Origin: Raphanus sativus
Lineage: Eukaryota; Streptophyta; Magnoliopsida; Brassicales; Brassicaceae
Assembly: GCF_000801105.2 (NCBI RefSeq)
Contig: NC_079511.1
Coordinates: 21,971,792 to 22,035,791, forward strand
DNA: 64,000 bases
Reading direction: 5' to 3'
Part shown: positions 24,766 through 36,897 of the stretch, piece by piece
Layout: each line of letters begins with the position of its first letter
Position numbering within the stretch: position 1 is the stretch's first letter
Program-made: the position numbers and the translations under genes
Notes under the pieces: generated by a model
Database searches by the model: none
What the model was told of the DNA's origin: nothing
The model's input: only the letters and a program-made list of their open reading frames with translations

Positions 24766-25865
24766 CTTTGGGTATGTTATTGTTGAAATGTTTTCCGGTG
24801 AAAATGGTTGACACATTGGTGATAATGATGTCTAAGACAAGATTATTTATTAATGGAGATCCTTCCAAGTACATGCTTGTCCGACCAAACTGAGGGCCTT
24901 TCGCCACAAAATTCTTCACGGGGAAAACTCCAGTTATTGACGTTGGAACTGTCCTAAATATTTGTGAAGGAAAGATTCAGGTATCTTCCAATGTCCATCA
25001 AATTTATATTAATCTTTGTTAATTCAGTTGCACACGAAATACTTAATTTTAATTAATTCAATAACTAAAAACTTAATATATATACATATGAAAAGGAATT
25101 ATTAATTAATATATTAAAAGTGAAAATGAAGATAATATAAAGGAAATGGAAAAAGAAAGGATATAAAATGTAATGTAATTTTATATATAAATATTTCAGA
25201 AAAAGAAACCTGACTTCCAAACGATGAAACTTTTACCTTATACATTTTTTCATATTGTTAAAAAAATGAAAATCTCTATTTCTGGGAAATTAGTGAAATC
25301 TACATTCCATATCATCAAAATATATAAAAAATATTTATATTTTTTCTATATCCTTTTCAATAAACTTTTATCACTAATTTGTGTATATTTTTTGATTAAA
25401 CAATATCATTGTATTATGTTATTTTCCAGTAAAACATGATCACTGACTATTTCTATTAAGTTCTCAATGGTGGTATAGGAAGCATCGAAGGCAAGACCTT
25501 GACGTTTGAAAATGGATTGAAACAAGTTTTCGATGCTATTGTGTATGCGACTGGTTACATAAGCTCTGTATGAAATTGGTTAAAGGTAGCCCCAAAACCA
25601 TCTACACAAAATAAATAAAAATTAGTTTAACGTAACCGATTTAATAAATATGATGATGGTTATGTATTTTGTAAAACTATAAACACTAGAATTATGAGTA
25701 CGTGATGAAGGATGATGGTTTCCCCAAAAATCCAATGCCAAAGCATTAGAAAAGAGAGAACAATATTCATTGATTTTCGAGGAAAGGAATTGATGGAGCC
25801 GTTCAAGATACTGTCTGTTGCTCAAGACATCAAATCAATCTTGGAAACTGCAAGATTATTAAAAA

Positions 25866-28548
25866 ATGGGATTGTTTGGGAAGTTTACTCAGCTATTACA
25901 AATTTTAGGACAAATGACCAGAACCATATAAATATTTTTTTTATTACTGGCTTTTTTAATACCAAGCGTGCCCTTTTTTACGTTATGAAAAAAACGTATT
26001 TACAAGAATGCCATTACTTTTTAATGCCACGTAAGCAAAAACCCGCGCCATGTAGGAATTTTGTTCTGTATTTTCATTAAGTCAGCCGTAAATTGCAACA
26101 TGCGTCGTTACGGCTGAGTTAAGGTTACGTTGTGGCTGAATTAAAGAACGCGGCTGAATTAAGAGAATACGGCTGAGTTAAGAAGATAAGTCAGGTGCTT
26201 GTTGCGGCTGGTTTACAGAAATCTGGCTGATTTATGCGATAACGGCTGAGTTAATTACACACGTTACGACTGACTTATACATCGGCGATGTGATTTCTGA
26301 AAAATTTGGATGAGTTGTAGTTAAGACACAGCTAAATTAAATTTCTCCGGCTGAGTTAACGAACATCGACTGGCTGAGTTATTAAATTTACGGCTAAGTT
26401 TTGGGAGGATATTACGGCTGAGTTATATTTAATCAGCCGTAATTGGATTGATTAACACTAAAATCAGCTTAGTTAAGGCTAGCTTATTAGCGAAAGATTA
26501 ATTACTAGAATAGCATCCATTTGACGGTTGATTTATTTGACGATATGGCTGATTTATGGTTTTTCATCCTAATTACGGCTGATTTATTAGCAAAAGTTTA
26601 ATTACTAGGATAATGTTCACGTTTCGGCTGGTTTACATTTTACATGATGGCTGATTTATTAAGGCTGAGTTATATATTCGTTTGACAGCTGAGTAACCCA
26701 TTTTCCATGTCATCAGCCATGTCATCTACTCGGATTTTCCATGTCATCACTCATGTTATAACAATAAAATAAGGGTCTATGTTATTCTTCATTATTCATC
26801 TTTTTTATTTATATTATTCATCTTATTCTTCATCTTTCTCCGAGATCTTATGGATCTGGTAATTATTGTTTCCGCAATTGAGTCCAAAAAACCTAGATTC
26901 AAAAAAGAAGAAGCTTCATCTCCTCCAGTGTCATGTATGGCGGTCCGACATCATGTTGCTTCCTCTCTCATTAAATTTGTCGTCTTACAAAAGAAAAAAG
27001 ACTCAAAGAGAGAGAATAAAGTTGTAATATTGTGTTCAACATTACGGCTGAGTTACGCATACGTTACGGTTGAGTTATGCATACGTTACAGCTGAGTTAT
27101 GCATACGTTACAGCTGAGTTTATAATTTTTTATAACTTTATAGTTTTATAGTTCAGGGTTTGATGTTCAAATTAAAGAAAAGAATAAATTTTTAATATTG
27201 TGTTCAAAAATAAACTTTACAATTTTTTTTAACTTTATAGTTATATAGTTTAGGGTTTGAGGTTCAAATCTAAGAAAAAATTAAAGTTTTAATATTGTGT
27301 TTAGAGTTGAAGGAATGATTTTGTTCTCGCCCAAAAAATTTCTTCCCGCCCAAAATACAAAACGCCGTGAAACAAATTACGCTCGACGGCTGAGTTATAG
27401 GAACGTTACAGCTGAGTTATAATCAAATTACGGCTGAGTTATGCATACGTTACGCCTGAGTTTATAATGTTTATAACTTTATAGTTCTATAGTTTAGGGT
27501 TTGAGGTTCAAATTTAAGAAAAGATTAAAATTTTTAATATTGTGTTTAAAAGGTAAAATTTATAAATTTTTATAACTTTATAGTTCTATAGTTTAGAGTT
27601 TGAGGTTCAAATTTTAAAAAAATATTATAGTTTTAATATTGTGTTCACAGTTGAAGGAATGATTTTGTTCTCACCCAATATATTTTTTCCCCGCCTAAAA
27701 TACGAAACGTCGCGAAACAAATTACGCTCGATGGCTGAGTTATAGGAACGTTACGGCTGAGTTATGCATACGTTACGACTGAGTTTATAATTTTTTATAA
27801 CTTTATAGTTCTATAGTTTAGGGTTTGAGGTTCAAATTTAAGAAAATATTAAAGTTTTAATATTGTGTTCAAAAGATAAAAAATTATAAATTTTATAACA
27901 CTATAGTTATATAGTTTAGGGTTTGAGGTTCAAATTTAAGAAAATATTAGAGTTTTAATATTGTGTTCAGAGTTAAAGGAATGATTTTGTTCCCGAAACA
28001 AATTACGCTCCCAAAATACGAAACATCGCGAAACAAATTACGCTCGACGGCTGAGTTATAGGAAAGTTACGGCTGGCTTATACCATTCAGATACATTAAG
28101 GCTGAGTTATGCATATTTTATAACTAAGTTCATAATTTTTGTAACTTTATAATTCTATAGTTTAGAGTTTGAGGTTCAAATTTAAGAAAAGTTTACAGTC
28201 TTAATATTGTGTTCAAAAGATAAACTTTATATTTTTTATAACTTTATAGTTCAATAGTTTAGGGTTTGAGGTTCAAATTTAAGAAAATATTAAAATTTTC
28301 ATATTGTGCTTAGAGTTGAAGGAATGATTTTGTTCCCGCCCAAAATACGAAACATTGCGAAACAAATTACACTTGACGGCTGACTTATAGGAACGTTAAG
28401 GCTGACTTATATGAACATTACGGCTGACTTATACTATTCAAATATGTTACGGTTGAGTTATGTATACTTTATGGCTAAGGTATGCATATGTTACGGCTGA
28501 GTTATAATCAAATTACAGTTGAGTTATGCATACGTTATGGCTGAGTTT
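25866..28548. mobile_element. Insertion made of clustered GGCTGAGTTA motifs (possible MULE remnant)
   Basis: Homology to the YUC10 3' flank stops at 25865 and resumes at about 29173, so about 3.3 kb is inserted and replaces roughly 150 bp. The inserted DNA starts GGGATTGTTTGGGAAG. It is packed with variants of TTACGGCTGAGTTATGCATA, in both orientations at first and mostly forward later. No right end or TSD is visible, so the class is a guess. The open frame at 26850-27095 has no recognisable domain. Confidence 0.5.
27030..28400. repeat. Four ~320-345 bp superrepeats built from the GGCTGAGTTA motif
   Basis: AAGGAATGATTTTGTTC recurs at 27310, 27654, 27976 and 28319. Each is followed by an ACAAATTACGCTCGACGGCTGAG-type motif block and then one or two ~90-110 bp blocks containing TTTAGGGTTTGAGGTTCAAA. 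At 27045-27120 the motif itself is tandem with a 22-bp period. Confidence 0.85.
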
Positions 28549-29172
28549 AGGCCTGGGCATTTTACCCGGATCCGAAGACCCAATACGAAACCGACCCGAA
28601 AAAATCCGATCCGGATAGGAAACGACCCGATCAAATTACCCTATCGGGTCTTGTTGTAAAGGACCCGCAGGTCTTGGACCCGACCCGACCCGAACCCGAA
28701 ACCGATGGGTTCCCGAATTAATAATGTAAATTAAATAAAATGAATCAAGGGAGAATCGAAGAGGGGTTATTTGTCCACAGAACAAGGGGGTCAGCCATTA
28801 GGAGACAACTAATTATTGTTGTATCTCGCATACTTTAATATATATACACATTTTGATATAATAAAAACATAAATTTTAAATAAAATTTCAAATATTTTCG
28901 GATATATTAATATTTTCAAATATTTTTTTGTATTTTTAGGTATTTTTTAAATCAAACCGAACCCGACCCAGAACCGAACCGATAAATTCTAGTTACCCGA
29001 ATGGGTTCAACTATCTAAGACCCGACCCGACCCGGACCCGGTACGATCCAAACCGACCCGGAACCAAGAATTTGAAATTACCCTATCGGGTCCTAAACTC
29101 CTAGACTCGAAAGAACCGGACCCGAAAGGAATCGACCCGAACCCGACCCGATGACCCGTATGCCCTGGCCTA
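28549..29172. mobile_element. CCCGACCC-rich non-autonomous hAT-like element
   Basis: About 620 bp, very rich in GACCCGACCCG-type words at both ends, non-coding. Ends are GGCCTGGGCA and, reverse-complemented, GGCCAGGGCA, flanked by TA. Such TAGGCCTGGGCA ends are usual for plant hAT MITEs, but no 8-bp TSD is visible, perhaps because one flank was deleted when it joined the motif array. Confidence 0.55.
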
Positions 29173-29861
29173 GATGTTCTTATGTTAATGTTGACCCATA
29201 TAAAGCTCGAACCATATCATAACTGCCAGTGTGCAAGCGTGAAATCTATAATTGAATCTAAATTTTTGTACTTTATAATATAAGCTAGTTATTTTTGTAA
29301 CGTTCTTAGAAAATATGGATCTAGTCAAGACGAACAAAACAAAATATTACAAAAGTTAAGTGCCTCGAATTTTCACCAAATATGGTTTATTAAAAAGGAT
29401 AGGATTACAATATACACTTATATCGAGTTGAACCATTTAATTTGTTTTCGATTAAGTTTGCTTCTTCTTACTATGCATATTGAGTGTTTTCTGTATCCTT
29501 TTTATAGTTTTGTGTTTTTTTTTCTATGAGTGGAGATTTTTTTTCCTGGAAAGGTTGTTTGTATAACGTGAATTATTCCTTAAAATAGTATTGTATATTA
29601 TAAAACTAGAGAAAAATAGTACCACAATAAAGAAAAATGATAATTAAATGTAGGTCAACTTTTTTAGTTCAATATGGAATATTCTGTATCATAAAATTCC
29701 AGAAGGAAAAAATATAATGCGTAAAATATGAAATATGTAGTATTTCTGATTTTTTAACTAGTATAATATGAAATATGTACTACTGTAAAGTTCAGAAGAG
29801 AAAATCCACAACATGTAAAATTCATGTTCAAATAGGCCAATTTTCTTGTTTTTGCCACTGG
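29173..29861. repeat. Third copy of the YUC10 3' flank
   Basis: Matches 22866-23510 and 7205-7860 (ATGTTGACCCATATAAAGCT, then GGATCTAGTCAAGACGAAC, then CTATGAGTGGAGATTTTTTT). It is the downstream flank of YUC copy C, separated from it by the 3.3 kb insertion. No gene. Confidence 0.85.
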
Positions 29862-30428
29862 CTAAAACTTGGGGTTCTTTCAAAACCAACCTAAAAATTC
29901 AAGTCAACTCCAAAACCAACCTCTTTTTTTTTTGTCATTACTATTCACCATTGAAAATTCCTATTCATCCTTATGTTTTTGAAATATTTACAGAATTGCC
30001 ATTATTGATTAATTTTTTAATTATTTCGAAAATGGTAAAAAACCTATAACACCCTAAACATTTCTTCTTATTTACAACCATGCCATTATCATCAATTCTT
30101 TAACCACCATTAACAACCATTTTTGAGCTCTTTACACCTCTATCATTCCATTCTCAACCATTTTTGTGTGTTTCTAAACAAACAAATCTTCATTTCCTCT
30201 CATTTCCTCTCATTTCCTCTCCATTCTCATCTAAAAAACTCACATAACTTTCATTTTCATAAACACAACTTCAAATTTTCGAGTGTTATCTCTTGTGGGT
30301 CGTCAAAGTTCCTTCTTTTTGCTCATATTTGGAGTTTGGACGGTGGAAAAGGGTGGAAACAAGTTTCACACCGCAAAAAGGTAACTATTTACATATTTTT
30401 CGTCTTTTTTCAGATCTGTGTCGCGAAA

Positions 30429-33400
30429 GTAGACAGCTTTGTACGTCTACAGGCAGATGTAGACTTACATTGCGGTCTACAAGTCAACGCACAGGTTAGT
30501 TTTGCAATTGACCAAAATGCTAAAACCCTATAAAATAGACTTTCTTGGAAATCTACGATTTTTCCTTTGATAACAAAAAAAAATAGTGCGTAAACTTACC
30601 AAGAAGTCTACATAAAGAGGTTAGTTTTTGCATTTGACCAAACTTTTGACTTTTCAAAGTAGACTTCTCAAACAGTCTACAATGTGTAGACTGCTAGTGA
30701 AGTCTACAGAAGGTCAGTTTTGCATTTGACCCAAACTTTGACTCCGTTTGTTAAGTTAGTTTTGTATTTGACTAAAATTTTAAAAAGTTGACCAGGATGG
30801 AAAAAAATGTGTAGATTTCTTATTCAGTCTACTGAACCCAAGAAAAAAAAAGTAGATTGCATATGAAGTCTACTATTTTATTTTAGTCAAATGCAAAACT
30901 AACCCATCGGATTATTGCGTAGACTTCATATAACATCTACACTTTTGTAGACGTTCGTGTCAGTCTATTTTTAGAAAGTCAACTTGGTCAATTGCAAAAA
31001 CTAACCTGTTCTAAAAAATAAAAAAATTGTAGACTGTTTATGAAGTCTACCTCTCAACCGTAGACTGTTTATGAAGTCTACGTTTTAAAGTCAAATTTGG
31101 GATGAGTTCTGGTCAATTGCAAAAACTAACCTTTTCAAAATGTAGACTGAAAACAAAGTCTATTTGTATAAAATCATAACGTTTTTTTAAATACAGATAG
31201 TAACCCGTGAATTTTGCAATTGCAAAAACTAACTCAAACTGTAGACCTATATGAGAGTCTACATTCATAAACTGATAAGAAAGTCTACGTTGTTGTTGAC
31301 CGAAACGAAAGTCTACTCTTGAAAATCTATAAAAAGTGAATTTGTGTATTATTCATAACGTATTTTCAAGATTTTTTTGTTTGAAATTGTGTATTAGTTA
31401 ATACTAATTGTTCTTAACTATTTTTAAAAGATAATCTTTTATAATTAGGAAACTATCGAATTTTTGGTTTGAGTATGTAGTTAGCTAACAATGTGTAGAC
31501 GTCTTTGGAAGTCTACGTTTATAATTTTATCAAACATAAAATTATTGTTCGCTAATTTTTTAAAATGTATTATTTTTGCACGTAATGGTTAATTTGCATG
31601 TTGTGTACGGAGAATGGGTGATGAAAGGCTCTTTGTGGGAGTTTGTGGTTGATAAGTGGAAAAAGGGAGAATGTTCTTTGTGCATGATTGTTGTACATAT
31701 GGTGAACTTCTTGAAATGACACAAGAAGATTATGGGTCCGGATACTCCTCTTATGCATGTCACGAGTGATAGACAAGTACGGAACTTGATCGAGTTATGT
31801 AAGACCCACATTGTACGCCTTTGTGTATCAAGCCAGTGTCAAGTACAAGCTGGAGGTGACGACGAGTTATGACTTGTATTGTTGTTTTGGATGTTGTCTT
31901 ATGTGTTGAACTTATGTTTGATTTGTGGGTATTTAGTCAGTGTTGAGTTTGTAGGTATTTTGACATGTTTATTGCATGTCTGATTTCGGCCGAGCAGACT
32001 TACGTTTTAATCTTCTTTTAACGTAGACTTCTTGGTTAGTCTACTGTATTTTCGTTGAATTTGTGATGAATATTTTGAAAACAAGAGCAATACTGATAAT
32101 ATCTGATACAAATGAAGCTGCATGATAGTCTAGAAGTAGACTTATGTATTGTCCTTCTTTTACAGAAGACTTTCACAGAACTCTGCTGCATGCAAATTAC
32201 ATAGTCTGTTACACCCACAAGTCTGGTACAAAAGCCTACTACATCAGTTTTAATTGTTTGGTTAATTAGAGTATCTTGTGTAAAAATTGACAGCTAACAA
32301 AAATTAATAATATCATACAAGTGAAACACAACTAAAAATGAATAGAATATTTATAAATCATGCATCAAACAATTATTTACAAATGAATATTTTATTATGA
32401 AAAATTATTACAAATCATTTTATTAAAAATATGTTTTTAGTGTGTTTGATTTTTCATAATCTTGATGCCTCAAATAAAGTCTTAGAAAAGAGTACCTGCA
32501 AAATAAGATAAAGTTATGAGAAAAACATAAGAATAAATATAAATCATATTTTAGTAGAATTTTTATTAAGTCTACTTAAAGTTTATGGTTTAGTAGACTT
32601 CAATTGAAGTCTACACTAGCGGAAAATTTTCAGATCTATTAGTGTGCATTTAGAAAATTTGAAATACTTTTTTGTTCTCGAAGTATGAAAAATATATACA
32701 TTAAAATATGAAATAAGTTTAAATGTAAAAAACTTTAGAAAATATATTTTATAAGACAAAATAGTAATAAATTAAAGAAATCTGGTTTTAATATGTAATT
32801 TTATTTAAATATAAGTATAAAAACATATTTAAAATCTATAGATGTAAATCTTACATTTTTGGGAGGAGGAGATAACAACCATGGGAGAAAATATCTGCAA
32901 AATTAGATAAAATTATTTAAAGAACATAGGAAAAAATATTCATATTTTTGTAGACTTCCAATGAAGTCTACTTACAATTTTGTGGTTTAGTAGACTTCAT
33001 ATGAAGTCTACTAGCCTTAGCTTATAAGCAAACTTCATTAGCAGTTTACACTATATGATATTTTTCAGATCTGGAAAAATATGTACATTTTTAAATGTGT
33101 ATCTAGTTTTAAATCTGGAAATACTTCAAAATAGAATTTATAAGATAAAATAGTTGCAAATTAAATGCACAGAGATTGATCTATAATTTTATTTGAATAT
33201 AACATATAAATACCCATTTAAAATCTATAGATCTAAAACTTACATTTTTAGAGGAGAAGATGAAAATCATGAATGATAACACCTACAAAAAAAGATAATA
33301 TTGTGAGAAAGAGATAACATAAAATTACACTTTTAAAATCTATAGATTTAACACTTACATTTTTAGAGGAAAAGATGAAAACCATATATAATAATACCTA

Positions 33401-34691
33401 CAAAAAAGATAATATTGTGAGAAATAAATAACATAAAAAAGTACATACTTAAAATCTACAGATCTAAAACTTACATTTGTAAAGGAGATGATGAAAACCA
33501 TGAATCATAATACATAATATAACAAGATAATATTATGAGAAAGATATGAGAGAAATGAGAGAATTTTAGAGAGAAGGGAGAGAGTTTTAGAGAGAAGTGA
33601 GATATGCAGCCATTTTGGAGAGAAGTTGTGTAAATTTCATTTATATAGGGAGATAAAAATGAAACTAGGTTAAAATTTACGACACTGTAGACTTCTTTTG
33701 ATGTCTACTAAAATTAAAATTCTTAGAGTATATTTTATTGTAATTTAGTAGACCTTTTAGAAAGTCTACTATGTTAATTTCATTATTTATTTTTCTTTAT
33801 TTTTAATAGTTATAGTATATTATTTTACATTTTTATTCTTAAGGAACTCACTTTATTTTAAAATAATGATATTTTGTAAACAAAATTTTAAAATGCAAAC
33901 TGAAAAAAACGTCTCCAGATATAAAGACTTTATTGTAGGTCTACGAAACCCTAAACCACAAAATTCAAACCCTAAATGTTAAGGCTTGGTTTAAATTGAA
34001 TTAGGTTAGAATTTACTTGGTTAAATCCGGTTAGGTTAAATTCGATGAGAATAAACCTTAAAGATAGTCTACGGTCACTAAAGTAGATTGATTTGTAAGT
34101 CTACGAAACCCTACACCACAAATTCAAATCTCAAATGTAAATGTTTAGTTTAAATTGGATTAGGTTTGAATTTACTTGGTTAAATCCGGTTAGGTTAAAT
34201 TCGATGAGAATAGACTTTAAAGACAGTCTACACTCACCAAAGTAGACTGATTTGTAAGTCTACGAAACCCTAAACCACAAAACTCAAACCCTAAATATTA
34301 ATTTGATAATCAAAAGAGTCTCAATTTTATTGTATCAAATATCAAATTTAAAAAATAAAAACTACTCAGTAATAATATGTTAATTTAAAAAAAAATTCAA
34401 TCTAAATCTAACCCTAAAGATCTAACCTTTAAAGATATAACATGTTATATGACCTTTTGTTACTAAACCATAAACATTGTCTCACATGGTTACCAAATCA
34501 ACATATATTCTTTTTAGTTGTTCATTTATATACAAATTTAGTTTATTAACTTTATATTAACTTTTACATTGATGATTAATTAATAATTTCACAAAAAATA
34601 ATTTTATATATTTTTAAACGTAATTAACTAGATCAAATTAAAATGTAGACTACAAATTAAGTCAACAGTGTAGACTGTGTACGACGTCTAC
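30429..34691. repeat. Array of 22-bp palindromes GTAGAC-N10-GTCTAC
   Basis: Half-sites GTAGAC and GTCTAC separated by exactly 10 bp occur at 30429, 30459, 30659, 30686, 31029, 31060, 31241, 31495, 32023, 32593, 32950, 32990, 33687 and 34670 (start positions). One-mismatch versions are at 30852, 30919, 30947 and 34645. Around 34075-34110 and 34227-34262 the half-sites chain as GTCTAC-N10-GTAGA(C/T)-N10-GTCTAC. Spacer sequences differ, while spacing does not. They lie on both sides of the transposase remnant. Confidence 0.93.
31581..31872 (+). pseudogene. MULE transposase N-terminal remnant
   Basis: Three overlapping frames together read like the N-terminal domain of plant MuDR-type transposases. 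The first gives VVYGEWVMKGSLWEFVVDKW. The second gives CTYGELLEMTQEDYG. The third gives TPLMHVTSDRQVRNLIELCK then THIVRLCVSSQ, ending at a stop codon. Two frameshifts separate them. Only this domain survives; the DDE catalytic core and zinc finger are absent from the element. I recognise the family from general pattern, not from an alignment. Confidence 0.65.
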
Positions 34692-34895
34692 GGATATGTA
34701 GACTATGTTTATTATGTGTAGACTTACGAAGGACAGAACAGTAAAATGACTTTATGTTTTTTTGTTTGGTCACAAGGACTAAATAGTAGTTTTAACACCC
34801 CTTTAGATTGGGTTTGCAATTGATTGAATACGGGGTTTACTTTTAGGGTTGCAATCAATATTTGGGTTGGTTTTAGCAATTTCCCCCTAAAACTT

Positions 34896-36048
34896 TCTGG
34901 TGATGCCTTCTTTCACATTTTCACGGAATAAAGCGTGAAAGAAAATAAAATGTCTGGTTTCCCATGTTCCATCATCACTTTTTGATAATTTTCCGCATCT
35001 AGCCATTCCTAACAACACTTTATCCTACCATCCGACCATCGTATGGCTTAAAGTTTGTTTGCAAAACCAGTTTTTGTTTCATAATTTTGGTTGGTTTCTT
35101 GTTATATGAAAGTGCTGGCTTAAGGCACACAGTGCATATGCACCAGGTCTTCTTTTCTTTCTTCTTTTCATTTTTCGTACATAAATTAGGGTCATGTTTT
35201 GTGAGAGAAAGTATAAATAATAAGGTCTTAGTTGTAAAAGTTACAATAATGTATACCTAAATTATAAGAAAAAAACTAGATTCTGAAGGGCGGATATATT
35301 TATTGTTTTAACTTTTTTAAAAATTTTGATTCTCATATTTATATTTTTATTTGTAATCATATTTGTAAATAAATCTTAATCAAAATCTATTTTATAAAAT
35401 AATAGCAATTTAAAAATTGACCCGGCATACGCTTGTTTTTTCGTAATCATATGTCCATACGTCCGTTTCTTTGTAACTTTTTCTGTAATTTTTTCTTATA
35501 TGTTAAAGAAATCTTATTTATATGTTTGTGTATAATATTTTAAAAATTATTAGTAAGAAGGTTTTGAGATATTTTATTGAATTTTTGATGTTGCATAGCT
35601 ATACACTTGTGTCATAGCTATTTCACACATTATTTTGTATTTTATTCCTAAACAGAAATTTTTTAAAAAATAACAAAGTATAGTATAATTTTGTTTACTA
35701 ATAAAATAGTAATTAAATAGATAAAATTATATTTTTCACTAAATTTTCATGATTTCATTTCATATATAATAAAATAAATAATGTTATTATTACACATAAT
35801 AATTCGTCATGCAATTTTATGTTTACAATAATTTTACAAAATTGTTTGAAATTGACCCGAAAATCAGGATTGTGGACCTGAGTAGACCTGTCTTATATTT
35901 TCGAATGAGTTATAAAGTGCTATATCCGAAAAAACTAATATCAAATCAGACCCGCATCAAAAACCGAATAAGTATACAAACATATAAATTTAAATTAGTT
36001 AGAAGTATACTTATAATAATATTAATATTGAAACTAAAATTACAAAAT
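34896..36048. other. Non-coding region between MULE and the YUC relic array
   Basis: AT-rich, no gene supported. Frame 35809-36126 is open only because it runs into the YUC exon 4 relic. Confidence 0.4.
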
Positions 36049-36126
36049 CAGATCGCCAGAGCCGCCCTGGATGCTATGACGATCGCTGAAGACATCAAAT
36101 CTATCTTGGCAATTATCAAGTATTAA
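36049..36126 (+). pseudogene. YUC10-like exon 4 end, unit 0
   Basis: Encodes ARAALDAMTIAEDIKSILAI then IKY and a stop, matching [20 protein letters not shown] in the intact gene. Nothing of YUC lies upstream, so this is the truncated left end of the array. Confidence 0.8.
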
Positions 36127-36897
36127 TGACTAGTGTGAAATAAATTGTAGAAACATTGTATTGGTTTTGGTATGGTGATTAAGATAAACAATATATATGC
36201 CGTTCATCAAAATAATAACCAATGTTTGATCCAGATATGAAAAATATTGGTTTGTAATATTCATAACTTAATTTTTGCCAACATAAAGCTCGAACCATAT
36301 AATTACTTCCAATGTGCAACAGGTGTATGTGAAACTATGCCACTTTTAAAAATATTAAATAGGAAGAAATATGGTATAAATTTTTTATCATACTTTATAA
36401 AACATAGATCTGAAGAACATAGAAAATATAATGAAAAATTAAACATCTGAGAAAATTTCAACGGTGCTCATTCTGATAAGATATATCGTTCTGCAAAAAT
36501 GACTAGAAAAGAACTATAGTATACAATTACATAGAGTTAAACCATTTTCTAGTAAAATTCTTTTATCAGTACATATACGTACAATCAAAGCTTTTGAAAT
36601 ATTGACCCGACCCGATCTTAAAAGCAAATGTCGACCATGAAACAAGTATTTTAGTCTACTGCCATTAGGATTGTTATCCTAAAAAATAAATTAAACCATT
36701 TCAATGATGAGTGATAATTTATTTAAATGAAACAATTAAAAAAATAATATGTTAATTGAGCTATTTAATATATTTTTTCATATTAACTTCATATAGCACT
36801 TCTATTTTTATATAAAACAAAATATAGTTATATAACTTATAAAAAAGTATTCATTTTTTTGTAATAAATTTTAGTTAATACTGATTTATAAAAATAT

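Larger units (their letters stand above)
23508..25862 (+). pseudogene. YUC10-like copy C, multiply disrupted
   Basis: Begins mid exon 1 (EYVPTFMPKEY) with no start region. Exon 1 ends at 23844 and has an approximately 70 bp internal deletion after NNKW that shifts the frame. Exon 2 (24510-24980) is split by a 219 bp hAT-like MITE and has an in-frame TGA after RPN. Intron 1 holds a Tourist-like MITE. Exon 3 (about 25460-25585) keeps [11 protein letters not shown] but has TGA where copy A has Cys in SSVCNW, and its acceptor AG is altered. Exon 4 (25699-25862) keeps DIKSILET with a frameshift earlier. The sequence is clearly an older YUC10 duplicate than A and B. Confidence 0.9.
29871..34886. 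mobile_element. 5,016 bp MULE (Mutator-like element), degenerate
   Basis: The exact 9-bp TSD CTAAAACTT lies at 29862-29870 and 34887-34895. Termini are GGGGTTCTTTCAAAACCAACC-like on the left (first 20 shown: GGGGTTCTTTCAAAACCAAC). The right, reverse-complemented, is GGGGAAATTGCTAAAACCAA. So the ends share GGGG and AAAACCAAC but not a long TIR, as in TIR-poor (VANDAL-like) MULEs. A frameshifted MULE transposase N-terminus lies inside at 31581-31872. The rest is non-coding and dominated by GTAGAC/GTCTAC palindromes. No full transposase remains, so it would depend on another copy to move. Confidence 0.88.

Noticed and set aside
26850..27095. 81-codon open frame
   Set aside because: Runs through the GGCTGAGTTA repeat; no recognisable domain and no sign of splicing or conservation.
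27120..28300. TTTAGGGTTTGAG repeats as interstitial telomere sequence
   Set aside because: TTTAGGG occurs only once per ~100 bp block, not in tandem, and is part of a longer unrelated repeat.
30123..30533. 136-codon open frame near the MULE left end
   Set aside because: Its C-terminal part is made of the GTAGAC palindromes; no transposase similarity seen. Could be an untranslated leader of a lost MULE gene, but nothing supports it.
31560..31811. Minus-strand open frames of 68-83 codons
   Set aside because: Shadows of the plus-strand MULE transposase remnant.
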